Assembly: GCA_035772735.1 (NCBI GenBank)
Contig: JASDFA010000010.1
Coordinates: 155,870,501 to 155,934,500, forward strand
Direction: 5' to 3'
DNA: 64,000 nt
Source of the DNA: Datura wrightii
Lineage: Eukaryota > Streptophyta > Magnoliopsida > Solanales > Solanaceae
The position numbers were made by a program, and so were the translations under genes. Below are positions 21,871 to 34,277 of this stretch, piece by piece. The stretch's first letter is position 1, and every line of letters begins with the position of its first letter. The notes under the pieces are model-generated. The model was given only the letters and a program-made list of their open reading frames with translations. It did not search any database and was not told where the DNA came from.

Positions 21871-24800
21871 CGATACTGCTACTGGAGCCGCCATATTCCA
21901 TCCACCTCAGCACCACTTTATTTCTCCCCAAAATCAAAATCCACCACAACATATCAAGAAAAAGAGAAACCAACCAGGCAACCCAGGTATAATTAATTAT
22001 TACTAGTTTTAATCTTTATCAAACTCTTCCAATTATCTTTTTGAGTTTAAGTTTTTACCCTATGAGGTCATTTTTATAATGTTGAGAATAAGATAAATTA
22101 TCTGCTGTGATGATTTCTTGTATACAATTCCTTATTCCGATAGCGTATATAATTTAATCCTTTTTTTTTCTTTTTCTTTTTAGTGGTCTAAAAAATGATT
22201 TAACTTATATGAAATATTTGATAACATAAAAATGTTTTGCACAACCTAGCTACTATATATATATATATATATGTTTTGTTTTATATACTTAATATTCAGT
22301 TACTAATTTCGCCTTATTATGAATATACATAAATACATACTTATTATTACGAGTATACAGAAGTTAAACTCGTTCAATAATCATCTGCTCAGATCCAGAA
22401 GCAGAAGTGATAGCTTTATCTCCAAAGACATTAGTGGCAACCAACAGATTCTTTTGTGAAATTTGTAACAAAGGGTTTCAAAGAGACCAGAATCTACAAC
22501 TCCATAGAAGAGGACACAATTTGCCATGGAAGCTGAAGAAGAGAGAAAATAAGGAAGTAGTGATGAGGAAGAAGGTGTATGTTTGTCCGGAGTCGAGCTG
22601 TGTGCACCATGACCCGTCTAGGGCATTAGGGGACCTTACTGGGATAAAGAAGCATTTCAGCAGGAAACATGGTGAGAAGAAGTGGAAATGTGACAAATGC
22701 TCAAAACGTTATGCTGTTCAATCTGATTGCAAAGCTCACTCCAAGATCTGTGGCACTAGAGAATACAAATGTGAATGTGGTACTATTTTTTCAAGGTACG
22801 TAATTATTTAATTAGGCTAATTCAAAATTTTAAATTTATAAGCTTCGAATTCTTTGTTTATTATGTTATTATTATTATTAATTTTTTTTATATATAAATA
22901 TTGGATTTGGACTAATTAAAAATATTAGATTATGGTGAACCTGTAACTTCTATGGTGGAACATAAAAGCATGTTTAAAAAAAAAGACATAATTACTTAAT
23001 ATAACAATAAGTAAGATGATTTGATAATGTAAAAAATATTTATGATGATGGTAAATATTAGCTAAACTTCAAAAATATTGCTATGCTACCGAAGTAAGAA
23101 TGAGGAAATGAGATTTCTTGTCTTTTTATAATTTAAATAAAAAAAATGATTTTTTTAAATATTTTATGTGTAAAAATAATTAATGTATAAATAAATATCT
23201 CTAGTAGAAAAATCATACAACTAAAAAAGAAAAAAAATTAAAAAATCATTTCCTCCAATATGAACACGAACACGAGTCCATCAGACAAACAACATTTTCT
23301 AGATTCCAATCAAATATTTTAGTGGAACTATAGTACTTTCTTTAATTTCGTTCTACTTTTTTGAATTTTGAGTTCTATCTTTTTGTGATTATTTGGGGTC
23401 TAAATGAATTCCTAGGCGTGCGTGTAAAGTGATTATGGAATTCTTGTGGTGTGGATTAATTACTAAATAAGTATTAACATGATATCAACATCAATGTATC
23501 ATATTTCCACCATTCTCATAAGGGGACAAACTATATTATATGATCAAAAACAACTATATTGGACATTTTTCTTTTGTGCTTAATATATCAAGCCATGTTT
23601 TTTTGGGATATGTAAGTTTTTGTGCATTTTTTCTTTTTTGACAATGTGATAGTGTTTTTTTCTTTTTCTATTATCTGAGCACTTTAAAGTCTTGTACAAT
23701 CATATTACATTATAGTGGTAATATTTATGTGAAAAATTTATTACTGTTATAGTGAAGTACTATTATATATGTATACTGATATTTGACGTTTAAGACTTAT
23801 TTAACTGTTATAAACAAAAGTATGCAAAAATTAATCTAGTTTAATGATTTTGTGTACCAAGAAGAAGAAATATATCTATTAATCAATTTAACACCCCCCC
23901 CCCCAAAAAAAAAAAAAGAGTTAAGAATGTAGGAAAAGTAAAATTCAATATTTTCTCGTGAAGTTACGATCATAATTGGTGGACATTATATTAACATAAT
24001 TTTTTCTTTTAGATACTCGTAAACTTGAAATTTATTATGTACATGACATTAATAATGATTACCATAAATATTTTAATATAATATTTATTTTTATACACAA
24101 TATATTTTTTTCAGAAGTTATTTCGCTGTGCATTTGAGTATGACTGTACGAGTGTTATAGTGAAATGCTGTTATAACGGAATTTGACTGTATGTGTTGTT
24201 TATTTCAGACGAGATAGTTTCATCACACACAGAGCTTTCTGCGACACTTTAGCTGTAGAGAGCTCAAGATCGGCAATAACAGGAAATCCAACAATTTTCC
24301 CATCTCAACTAATGAACCACCTCCATTTTCAACAACCCCAGACGTACCAGCTTCCAGCTGCTGCAATATTTTCCATGAAAAAAGAGCAGCCAAGTAGTGA
24401 TCATTTCAGAAATATTGAGATTCCTCCATGGCTAATTATGAATAATTGCCAACCATTTGCTGGCCCATCTCCACCTGCATCCAATAACTTTACCTCATCT
24501 TCAATCTTCCCAGATACCACTAGATTAGATCAACAATATTACACGCAGACCCAGAAAGATTTAAATCTTCACGAGAATTCAAAACCTAATCTCCGAGGTA
24601 ATTCATTATGAACTCTTAACCATCTCATTTAAAAATTTACGTTCTATAGCACCTTGCATGTGTACGTTTTAGTTACTTAAATTATATTATCTTCCAACAC
24701 GTCCTTTTTACGTGCTGTTTTTTCATGGACCAAACATGTGATATGATATTAATAAGTGTTGGTGAGAATTAAACTCGCGATCTTTTGCTTGCTTTAATAC

Positions 24801-26095
24801 CAAGTCATTCTGTTTGGTGACAGGTTATATATTCCAGGATTCGTAATGCGAAAATTATAATGCTGAGAATAATTATACAAAAATTAGTAACGAAGGAATT
24901 ACAATGTGAGGATTATTTTTGTTGAATGTTTAGTTTATTAATATATTACAAATTAGTATGCAGTATATAATTTAAAATATTTGAATACTTTTTAAACAAA
25001 ATAGAAATTATCTTTACTATTATGAGGGATAGTTTTGTTATTTAGTATTTTTAGGCCATATATTACTAGCGAATATCGCTATTATTGTTTCATACTACAT
25101 AGATACTCGCATGACGTGTACATATATTCCTTAGAAGAAGAAAAAACAAAAATGAACAAACAAAAAGATTTACAATTTAGGGTGTTTTTGGCATGGGGAA
25201 AATATTTTTCATTTTTTTTATATTTCGATTGGCTAAAAGTTTTTGATAAAAAAATAAGTTTCTTAAAAATGAGAAAATAACTTTTCTAATGGAAGTAGGA
25301 AAGATAAGTTTCACAAATGATATACCAAACACATCTCAACTTCACCCCCACCTCCTAGAGCCTCCATCTCCACCATACCACGGCTCATCTCCCATAGTAT
25401 ATGTCTAGATTATATATTAAATCTTTTAGGATAATAGTTTTTATTTAAATACATAACACAAGAAAATATATAAGAATTCCACTCTATTTGGAGACTTTAA
25501 TGTATAGTTGTGCATGACTAACTCTATGTAAAATTTAACAGCAGGATCAGCTTACAATGCAACAGGAGAATCAGCAGAGCCCTCTCCACAGTACATTTCT
25601 GCAACTGCATTGGTGCGGAAAGCAGGTATGTTGGGTGCTACAATTAGTAACAAAGCAAGTGCTGTCTCTGCTGGTTACAGTCAGAGTAGAGGCCCAGCCA
25701 TGTTAATGAGACAAGTGCTGGCCCACAATACTCACGTGTCTGATTCTGCTACAAAACAAACTGATGAAGTGTTTCTGACCACTAGTACTGGGCCTGCAAA
25801 TATAATCAGTGGTGGCACTGGCATGATGAATACTACTTCTTTTTCTAATTATGCTAATGCTAATATTGGGTTTGAAGATGCAATATTATACGGTGGATTT
25901 AACAATTTGGATCCAAAGAACAAAGACGATGTTGAGCAGCTGTACTTCAACGCAGCTCTCAATGAGGAGGATATGACCAAGGATTTCTTGGGTTTAAGAC
26001 CTCTCTCTCATAGTGATGACATTTTCAACATTGCTGGTCTTGTTAATACTACTACTGATCATCAGTTTAAAAATCATAAAACTTGGCAAAGTTAA
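21860..26095 (+). CDS. INDETERMINATE-domain (IDD) C2H2 zinc-finger transcription factor
   Basis: Plant-specific nuclear transcription factor of the IDD family. Exons: 21860-21986, 22393-22795, 24209-24597 and 25545-26095, all GT-AG with continuous phase; 1470 nt, 489 codons plus stop. Seen: basic KKKRNQPGNPDPEAEVIALS (nuclear signal region), first C2H2 finger FFCEICNKGFQRDQNLQLH, second finger in VYVCPESSCVHHDPSRAL, then the CCHC fingers WKCDKCSKRYAVQSD and YKCECGTIFSRRDSFITHR, and near the C terminus TALVRKAGMLGATIS and TKDFLGLRPLS, both hallmarks of the family. One odd residue: SDCKAHSK replaces the usual SDWKAHSK. The start is uncertain: ATG 21860 is the first in frame, but the family-like MSNLTS start at 21769 lies in another frame. 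I cannot assign the orthologue within the family. Confidence 0.88.
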
Positions 26096-27162
26096 TTAGC
26101 TTGAAAGTGATATGTATATTGTACAAAAAGTGCCAAGAAATTAAAAGATTAATTCTTGTTGGTAGTATATTTTGCTTTCTTTTTAATTATAATTAATTGA
26201 GATTTTATTGTTTGATGCGCATGTTACATATTGAAGGAGGAGCCAGCCAGCCAGCCAGCCAGTGGGTTAATATATAGAGTATGCTTATATGTGGGGTGAC
26301 CAGTCAGTATTATATTAGGATATAGCACAAAACTTTCAATTATATAAACAGTCTGTTATGTTGGTCAGCCTTAATTATTAAAATTTCCACCTCTAATTCC
26401 ATCAGTCCATCTTGACCTCCCTGTATCTTAATTACAGTAGTTTTATTACTAGTCTATAAGCGTATCAAAATAACTATATATTGCACAGTATTTCTCTGTA
26501 ATCCAAATGCACGCACGTATTTATACGTGGATACTCAAAGCTAGCGCAATAGAGCTAGCCACATACGCTGCATCCACCATTTTCTTTTTATTTCAAGCCA
26601 CCTTCACTGGTAGGGGTTTTGGCAGATCACTACCAGCTCCTATATTAAAATTCAAAAACAAAATATATGTACAAGAGCTGTATGAAGCCTTGTTATTTCC
26701 TGTGTTCAAATATATAAAGCAAAGAAAATGAATAACATCCGAGTTTGTTCAAAATTATTAAGGGGAAACCTTCTTCTCAACTCTTTAATAGTTAGAATAT
26801 ATGTTTCTCAATATAAGCATTCACATTTCCCTTTTTCCTATCAATGTGGGATAAAGTTCCTTCTTAAAGTAAATTTCAAATTTTATTTCCCTACATTTTC
26901 CGATTCACATCCATCACTTAACTCCACCAAGCCTAACTACTTTTGAAACAGGTAAAGTTGACAAGCCCACTTGTATACAAAAATTATGTCCCGGGGTTAG
27001 ATTAGTTAGGAGAAGAATTCTCCCAATTTAGAGCTTTAATTACAAAAGTACCTAAGGAGATATAAAGCTTATACAATATCAACAAAAGATATCTCCTTCG
27101 GTTTCCTTCTCCTAGTACGGAAGCTAGGAAAGCCCCAGTTGATCAACCCTATAATATTATTT
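26096..27162. other. 3' flank of the IDD gene and intergenic DNA
   Basis: The first ~200 bases are probably 3' UTR. A short (CCAG)n-type repeat lies near 26243-26262. Open frames at 26507-26946 resemble nothing known to me. No further gene is seen. Confidence 0.5.
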
Positions 27163-27944
27163 AGGCCTCCTTTATTTGTACTTAATGGACGTTTGAACTT
27201 TCATTAAGATTTAAACACTTATTTGGTCTGAATAGGTTTTAAAGATTAAGATTAAGAATAAATTAGGTCTTAATATCATTAAGAGATGTGTGGATAATAT
27301 TCACTATCACTCTATCCACAACCACTAGCCACTATCATTAACCACCTCTGTCATCACAACTACCATCACCATTTACTATCAATCGCTGCCACCTCTACAA
27401 CCATTATCAATCGCTGCCACCTCTAACCACTTTCACTATCACAACTAGCATGCCCACCAACTAACACCAACACATCATCAACCACCACACATTCTTCAGT
27501 CACCATCATCAACACCACTGACTATAATATCAACCAACTTCACCATCACAACTATCACTGCCAACCGCCACCATCTCGCCAGTCACTACAACACCAACTA
27601 TCTCCATCATTAAAATTATCATCACCACTATTACTAGTTACTAACACCAATCATTACCACCACCACCACTACAAACCATCTCCACTATCACTAGCCAACA
27701 TAAATATATTTTTTTATCATATAATAGAATTATTTTATTAAATTACTATTTTTTTAATATTTAATTATTTTTTATTTGAATTGTATATTTAATATGTTTA
27801 CAAATAAAGAAAATATGCACATTCAGATGTTAAAAATAAACAATCTTAATTATCCAGTGTTTAAATCTAAAGAAAACATTTTAATCATGCAGATGCGCAT
27901 TTAGATTCAGACGTCTTAATTTTAATGAAAATAAATTAGGGCCT
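27163..27944. mobile_element. TIR-bounded non-coding element with CAC/ATC-rich core
   Basis: The left end AGGCCTCCTTTATTT and the right end AAATAAATTAGGGCCT are imperfect inverted repeats. Subterminal regions carry repeated 'cattaag/cttaat' strings. The core (about 27300-27700) is a degenerate CAC/ATC/ACC-rich array on the + strand with no long open frame. No clean target duplication was found, so the class is open; a non-autonomous DNA transposon is the best guess. Confidence 0.42.
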
Positions 27945-28103
27945 AGGAAGTGATCCTGTAGTCATACGAATCTTCTTTGCGCGGGTTAAGACTTAAGGTC
28001 GCCAATTTTTCAGCTATCTAATTTTCCTCACGATAATAGTGTTGTATGAACCAGTTAGCTCCATTCACAGATTCCTAATCTCTTTGATGATAGGTACTGG
28101 ACA

Positions 28104-30245
28104 CTAGGGGATTTTGTAGGACTCCGATATGCAAGTTAGAAGCACCATGGAGTCTGTTTCTATCACCTTGTTGGTAAGATTATTTTGGTTGCACCATGTA
28201 ACTCCAAAGAGGAGAGCCTTTGCTTCAACAGTGTTACTAGATCCTCCTTCTAGGGGTGTGGTATAAGTCATCAAGACTTTCTCTTCATGATTTCTTATCA
28301 CCCCACCTCCGCCACTTATGTCATTTTTGAAGCTTTCATCAAAATTGAGTTTGATAAAACCGTTAGGAGGCTTTGTCTGGTAAACAATTTTGCTAGTCCT
28401 GCATCTCAAGAATCTGTTAGAGAGGCCAAGAATTTCACTCTAGATAGGTTAGTTTTGAAGTAGGGAAATAAATGTTGACAGCATTAAGAGTATTATGAGA
28501 GATTTGGAAGATAATTCTACAAATGTAGGGACGTTTGTTCCCATACTTACTGTTACACCTCTATTTCCAGATCTTTCATACAATAAAAGTATGGGTAATT
28601 TTGTATATATAAAAGAAGTAATCATGTTGCACGGGGGCTGATTATACCAAGTATTAAGAGCACAATTCAGAGAAGAAAATTGCCCACTAACCCCTAGTGA
28701 CCTGCCAAAATGTTCCCAGACAGCTTTGGCTATAGTACCACTAAAGAATAAGTGATAATCAAGCGTTTCAGGTTGAGGGGGTGTGCAACAAAGAGACAGT
28801 GGCTCCAAATCTATCAATAATATCATCAACAGGGATTTTTCGAAATATAATTCTCCAAACCATGAAGAACATTTTGAAAAGTACGACTTTATACCATATT
28901 GAGCCCGTTAGCTGATTCTCATTTCTGTTAGTTCTTAGCAGGTTCTATGCATTGCCAATAGTAAAATATCTACTAGAAGAAGCCTTCCAAATAGGGATGT
29001 CATCCTCATCTTTCAAGGATATGTTCAAATTATGAACCATGCTTTTGATGTTGTCTGAGACCTCACCCATTAGTGCAAATATTCTTAACAGTAGTTTCTT
29101 CTGGGAGAAGTTTGTAAAGAGGTCCATTATCAATTCAATTGTCAAACTATAAGGAGACTTCCTCCTGCCAATGGTCCAGAGAAGGTTAAATTCAACCTAT
29201 CTTTAATGGAGCACATGGATTTTCATTAATTGGAGACGTCCTAAAGTTTTCTGAAATTGATTCTCCCTTCAGCAGAAGGATAAGAGAGATTATCCCAAAA
29301 AGCCTAGTGATATCTTTTATCACCATCTGCTTCACTCCAAAAAAACCTATTTAGAGCATTTTCAATGATTTTGAACATTGTCTTGAGAGGTTGCATCACT
29401 GCTAGCATATGAGAAGGCATAGCATGGAGAACATGTTTAATCAGAGCGCTCTTCCCTCTTGTAGAAGAAATTTTGTATTTCAGCCCTGTATTCTCCTCAA
29501 TACTTTTTGGATTAGATCAGAGAAAAGAGAAATCTTTTTTTTAAACCTGAATAGAGAGGACAACCTAAATGGTTGAAAGGAAAAAAGTCCCTTTTCATAC
29601 CAATTATAATCCTTTTAGCTCAGTTAATCTTTCTGGAACTAGCTTTAGAGTGAAAAATGATAGAGCTTTTATGAGTGTTAATAAGTTGCCCAGAAGCTTC
29701 TTCATAAGACCTAAGCACTCTCATCATCCTTTTTAAAGATTTTCTATTACCACTGGCGAAAAGAATCACATCATTAGCAAAACACAAGTGATTAATCTTG
29801 GGACCATTTTTATTCATACAGAAATTTCTGTAGTTAGAATCCTCATGAAGACCATTCAGCAGGATAGGATAGAAAGAAGCTCAGCACTCAACACAAAGAG
29901 GGAGGGAGAGATGGAGTCACCCTGTCTAAGATCATTATCAAATTTGGAAAAAAAATCATGCCTATCACCATTCAAAACAACAGAGTATCAATCATAATTG
30001 AAAATAAACCTGTAAACAAGTCTATCTAGTGTTCAGAAAAATCAAATCTTCTAAGGATATAACAAAAAATTTTGTAAGCTCAGCACACCTGAAAAAGAAA
30101 AGAATAGCATTAGTCAAATTTGTGGAGATAATATCCCAAGCAGCCTGAAAAACTTTTCCATTAAGACAGCATCCTTGATTTTTTGAGTGGAAGATAAGGT
30201 TGTAAGCATCAATGCAATCCAGAATAGGAGGATAAGAGCATCCAC
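28104..30245 (-). mobile_element. Degenerate LINE (RT, zf-RVT, RNase H-like) on the minus strand
   Basis: Reading the minus strand from 30245 down: reverse transcriptase pieces (PPILDCIDAYNLI near 30225; HLCFANDVILFASG, then SGQLINTHKS, at 29620-29817), a linker (28945-29145), the zinc-binding region (LDYHLFFSGTIAKAVWEHFG, 28449-28829) and a C-terminal RNase H-like domain (FIKLNFDESFKND, GGGGVIRNH, VEAKALLFGV, 28104-28409). This is the order of plant LINE-type retrotransposons. Many stops and frameshifts separate the pieces, and the catalytic FADD motif reads FAND. No poly(A) tail or target duplication was identified. It is inactive. Confidence 0.8.
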
Positions 30246-30974
30246 CATTAGTTAGATATCAATTCGGCTTAATGCGTCGATCATCTTTTAAGTTTGTTAG
30301 TAAATTTTATTTAAGCATTTTAATTATATTTTATTTTAAATGAATATCTAAACATATGATAAAATATTATTAGGCATTCTGTCTTAAATTTTAAAAAAGT
30401 TTCTGCACGTGTTCTCAAATGCTCATTACATAGATATGTTAACCACTTAAAATATATCGATTTCCTCTAGTTATATGCATTACCTATAGAATTTTAGGTT
30501 TATTCGAATTGAGGCAGATGCGTATAATTAAAAGAGATGACATATATTATGTGTTTTAGCTACCTATTAGATACTTGCGTGCATAAAAAAAAAAAATTCA
30601 AATATTTTAATTGAAAATGTAAACAAATTTAAAATTAGCTGATATACTAAGCCGATTAATTCCATATGATTTTTGTGCATGCATGTACACAATTTTAAGA
30701 CTAGTTAATATGCATGAACAAAACTACTACTATGTGAAAGTGATTTACCGAGGGCCACCAGCCAGCACTATGTCAAAATTTTGTAGCATTGAGTTACTGT
30801 TTCAATTTAGGTACACATATTCTTTTAAAAAATATTAATTTTTATATGTTTGAAAATAAATTAATTTTAAAATATTTATTTTATATTTAATGAGATAATT
30901 TATAATTATAAAATATATAAAATTTATTTTAAATTGCAAATTTAAATTAATTTAAGATGTTTATTTATTTATTA
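30246..30974. other. AT-rich intergenic DNA
   Basis: No coding potential, RNA gene or clear repeat recognised. Several runs of alternating A/T. Confidence 0.5.
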
Positions 30975-32195
30975 AACGTCTTTCCACACGTAATCCATGG
31001 TGGTCCAGCGGGATCTGGTATTCTTGACAAGACACCTTTCCAGAAAACCTTGGGCTTCATGGGACAACTTTGAATTCTGAAATTTTGATTCCTCAAACCC
31101 GATGTTGTACACCAAATCGATATCATCTGCGTCTTGTTGGCTTGCTGAATCCGATTCTCAGAGCAGCGTCCCTGTAATCAATTTATAAACTGACGAATCG
31201 AATCAAACACACAATTTACAGGATCATTGAATTATGTTTCACTAGTCAGATAGTGTAATCACAGATAAAGACGAACTATATTGTATAAAGTCACAGTCTA
31301 AAATCGTAACTTGTTACAGTTGTTTCAACTCTTTACGGAGAAGAAGGCCACAAGAATCTTGAGGAACTCTTATAATTGAAGAAGGAAGAAGAAGAAGTTT
31401 CTCTGTCCTTTGTTTTTGTTCTGTGTCACTGTTGGAAACCACAGAGACACCACTATTATTTAAAGAACTTAACACACGATTTGAGAAGGTGTCCTAACCA
31501 TTGTATCTTTTTATCCTTTACATATAACACATAACAAATATTTATATATATATATTATTTATATAGATTTGGGTTGACCTGAATCTAATTCCTTCCTGTG
31601 CAGCCAAGAGCCCAAATATCAACTCAGCGTTAAGCACAGATTCAGGCGCTATACAACTTGTCGGTTCCCCTGATCAGTGCCTGTTTTTCGTACATGCCCC
31701 TTTCCAAAGTCACGGAGAGCCAGAAATCAGCGATCTTGACAGTTTCATCAGTGCCTACCAAGAGAATATTTTCAGGCTTGATGTCGCAGTGAATGATTTC
31801 GCTGCTGTGAACGCGACTGAGCCCTAAAAGAACATTCTTGTGTGTTTCTTAACTTCAGACTCCGGCAGTCCTTCCGCTGAATTATAATTCTGAAGACGAT
31901 CTGCAAGACTTCCACCGGATGCATATTCGAGCATTAAGTTGTAATGGATGAAGCCATCTTCGAATGTGAGATTAGCTCCAAAACAGCGAATAATATAAGG
32001 AGAGTGTTTGAACATGCCGAGGAATTGGGCTTCTTCTTTCAAGGATTGAGAAGCGGTGAAGATGGAAGATTTGACGGCAATAAGAGACGGAAGAGTAAAG
32101 CCGTCAAATAGTGCGTTGGAGGTAGAAGCTAGCGAGACGACACCAAAACCACCTCGACCGAGAACTCTGCCTCTCTTCCACAATAATTCCGCCAT
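30975..32195 (-). pseudogene. MAPKKK-like Ser/Thr kinase pseudogene, interrupted
   Basis: From ATG 32195 the minus strand reads a kinase N lobe: WKRGRVLGRGGFGVVSLA (glycine loop), IAVKSS (VAIK lysine), EEAQFLGMF, then YNLMLEYASGGSLADRL. A frameshift near 31840 separates it from LGLSRVHSSEIIHCDIKPEN (catalytic loop) and IADFWLS, where the usual DFG reads DFW. Near 31645-31600 APESVLNAE and DIWALGCT lie in different frames with stops between. The C lobe reappears at about 31160-30975 as DDIDLVYNIGFEES and HEAQGFLERCLVKN. Between them about 390 bases (31185-31575) are foreign. The pattern resembles the plant stress MAPKKK17/18-type group. Loss of the DFG glycine, two or more frameshifts and an insertion make it a pseudogene. 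Confidence 0.82.
31185..31575. mobile_element. Insertion splitting the kinase pseudogene
   Basis: This ~390-base stretch interrupts the kinase between the DIWALGCT segment and the DLVYNIGFE segment. It has no kinase homology, includes a GAA-rich run near 31378-31397 and a T-rich stretch, and resembles an LTR fragment in composition. Its class is not established. Confidence 0.35.
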
Positions 32196-32734
32196 TGAAT
32201 TTTGAACCTACTGCTGCTACCGCTACCGCTACCGCTGCCGCCTCTCACTATTTTACTAAATCTTTGTTTCCTTATATGCCGCGCTTAACTTCCTATTCCA
32301 AAATGGATTAGTTAAGTCGTTCTAGATTAAGCGAAACTATCTTGACTTATTTCTAACTCTTATTTTTATGGGTGAAATTATTTTCATCCCAAAATTTTGC
32401 TTTGAAAAAAAAAAACATTCAGAGAAAATCATTTTTAGCTTATCATCTGAATATTTGATCATTCATCGGCAACTTTAAAGCAATTAACCAATCATCAAAG
32501 GGGTAAAATATATTATTCTGTATTAATTAATTGGGTTTCATTATTAATTAATTTTGCCATTTGAACATTTTCCAATCGGGGCACAATTGTAATAAAATAT
32601 ACAAATGTTCAAGGAATACAACACACACATATATATACAATTAGGTAATTTATCTACATTTTACACGTTCATGAATGACCTTATTAAACTTACAAATATT
32701 CTTTTCAATATTTGATTAATAAAATATACAAATG

Positions 32735-32736
<2 letters not shown>

Positions 32737-32784
<48 letters not shown>
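32737..32784. repeat. (AT)n microsatellite
   Basis: An uninterrupted alternating AT tract, about 48 bases, followed by a short CA run. The flanks 'aattaggtaatttatct' occur on both sides of the tract (about 32640 and 32790), so a local ~150-bp direct duplication surrounds it. Confidence 0.85.
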
Positions 32785-32793
<9 letters not shown>

Positions 32794-34165
32794 ATTAGGT
32801 AATTTATCTGTACTTTGCACGATCATAAATGACCTCATTAAACTTACAAAATATTTTTTTTAATATTCGACTACTTAAAAAAAGTAATTTATAATAAAAA
32901 CTAAATATTTTATGAACATTTCAACTAACATTTAATGATCTGATATTATCACATATCTCAAAAATTATAAATTTATAATGAATAATTGAAAAAGTCTTGA
33001 TGTTTATTCAATTTTATCTTTTAAATTTTTCCGATCATAACATTTGTTTGTTGATATAATTGTCTTTTCAATATTAACTGTTCTTTTTATAAAATAATTA
33101 ATTATTACTTTTTTAAATCTTTTTATACCCAAAAATTATAGAATTGTTAGTTTGTTGGATACATTATACTCCTTTTCAAAAACTTTATAATGTGAAAGTT
33201 TTCTAAAATTATTGCGAGTTTAAGTAATTTTGGACCGTTAATGAAAAACACAAAAGACTTTTGACTAAAAATTAAGTTAATGATTATCTTGATTGGGAAT
33301 TGCTAGACACAATTTTCTTTAAATTATCTTCACACTTCAAGTCATAATTTGAATCATAACATTAGTTCTTTGGCTAATAAAGAAATGAAAATAAGAAAAT
33401 AAAGAAAAATTAAGACAGAGTATCGAGATAAAAAAATATAATTAAATTGCATTATAATAAGTAATTGTGATTTACTCTCCCAAAACAAAGCTCTATTACT
33501 TTTGAAAATACATGCTTCAACATTATTATTATTATTTTGATAAAAAAGAATCAAGACTTCGAGATCATAAGTAAGATCCACCATCTTATAAATTTAGCAT
33601 TTAGGAGTGGAATAATCATTTTGAACTCTTGGAGTGATAAATTTTCAACTCATAAATTTAAGAAAGAACCATTATTTTGAGATTGAATGAAATTATATTA
33701 CTAAAGCTCTCAATCAATATATCTCTCATATAAAACACTTTCAGGAAACATGAATATAGTTAACAAAAGGAACATGTGATGTTGAAATAGAAACCCTTTG
33801 AAATTGTTTGAATATTGAAATAATACCAAGAAAAAGATGAACTCATCAACTCAAATTTGGTTGTAATTATGTCAGGACCAATTATTCTTGCCAACATTTT
33901 TATGCAATTAAACAACTCCTCCGCAATAAGAAAAAATCCAAATAAATATTTGCTCATTTAATTAGATAATCTCACTGTAAGTTATTTTCTTTATTTGTAT
34001 TTGTATATAATTACAAATATTTTTCATATGGCTTATGAAAATTAGCAGTAAACCCATTATTTAAAAGTTTATTTGAGTAAATTTATAAACAAAAAAAGGA
34101 CGTTAAAACGATATTCCATCAAATAATGGGGATCACATTGGTAGAAATATAGGCCAATACATTTT

Positions 34166-34277
<112 letters not shown>

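Noticed and set aside
27290..27700. Possible CRISPR-like or tandem repeat array in the CAC/ATC-rich region
   Set aside because: Words are degenerate and unspaced, and the setting is a plant chromosome.
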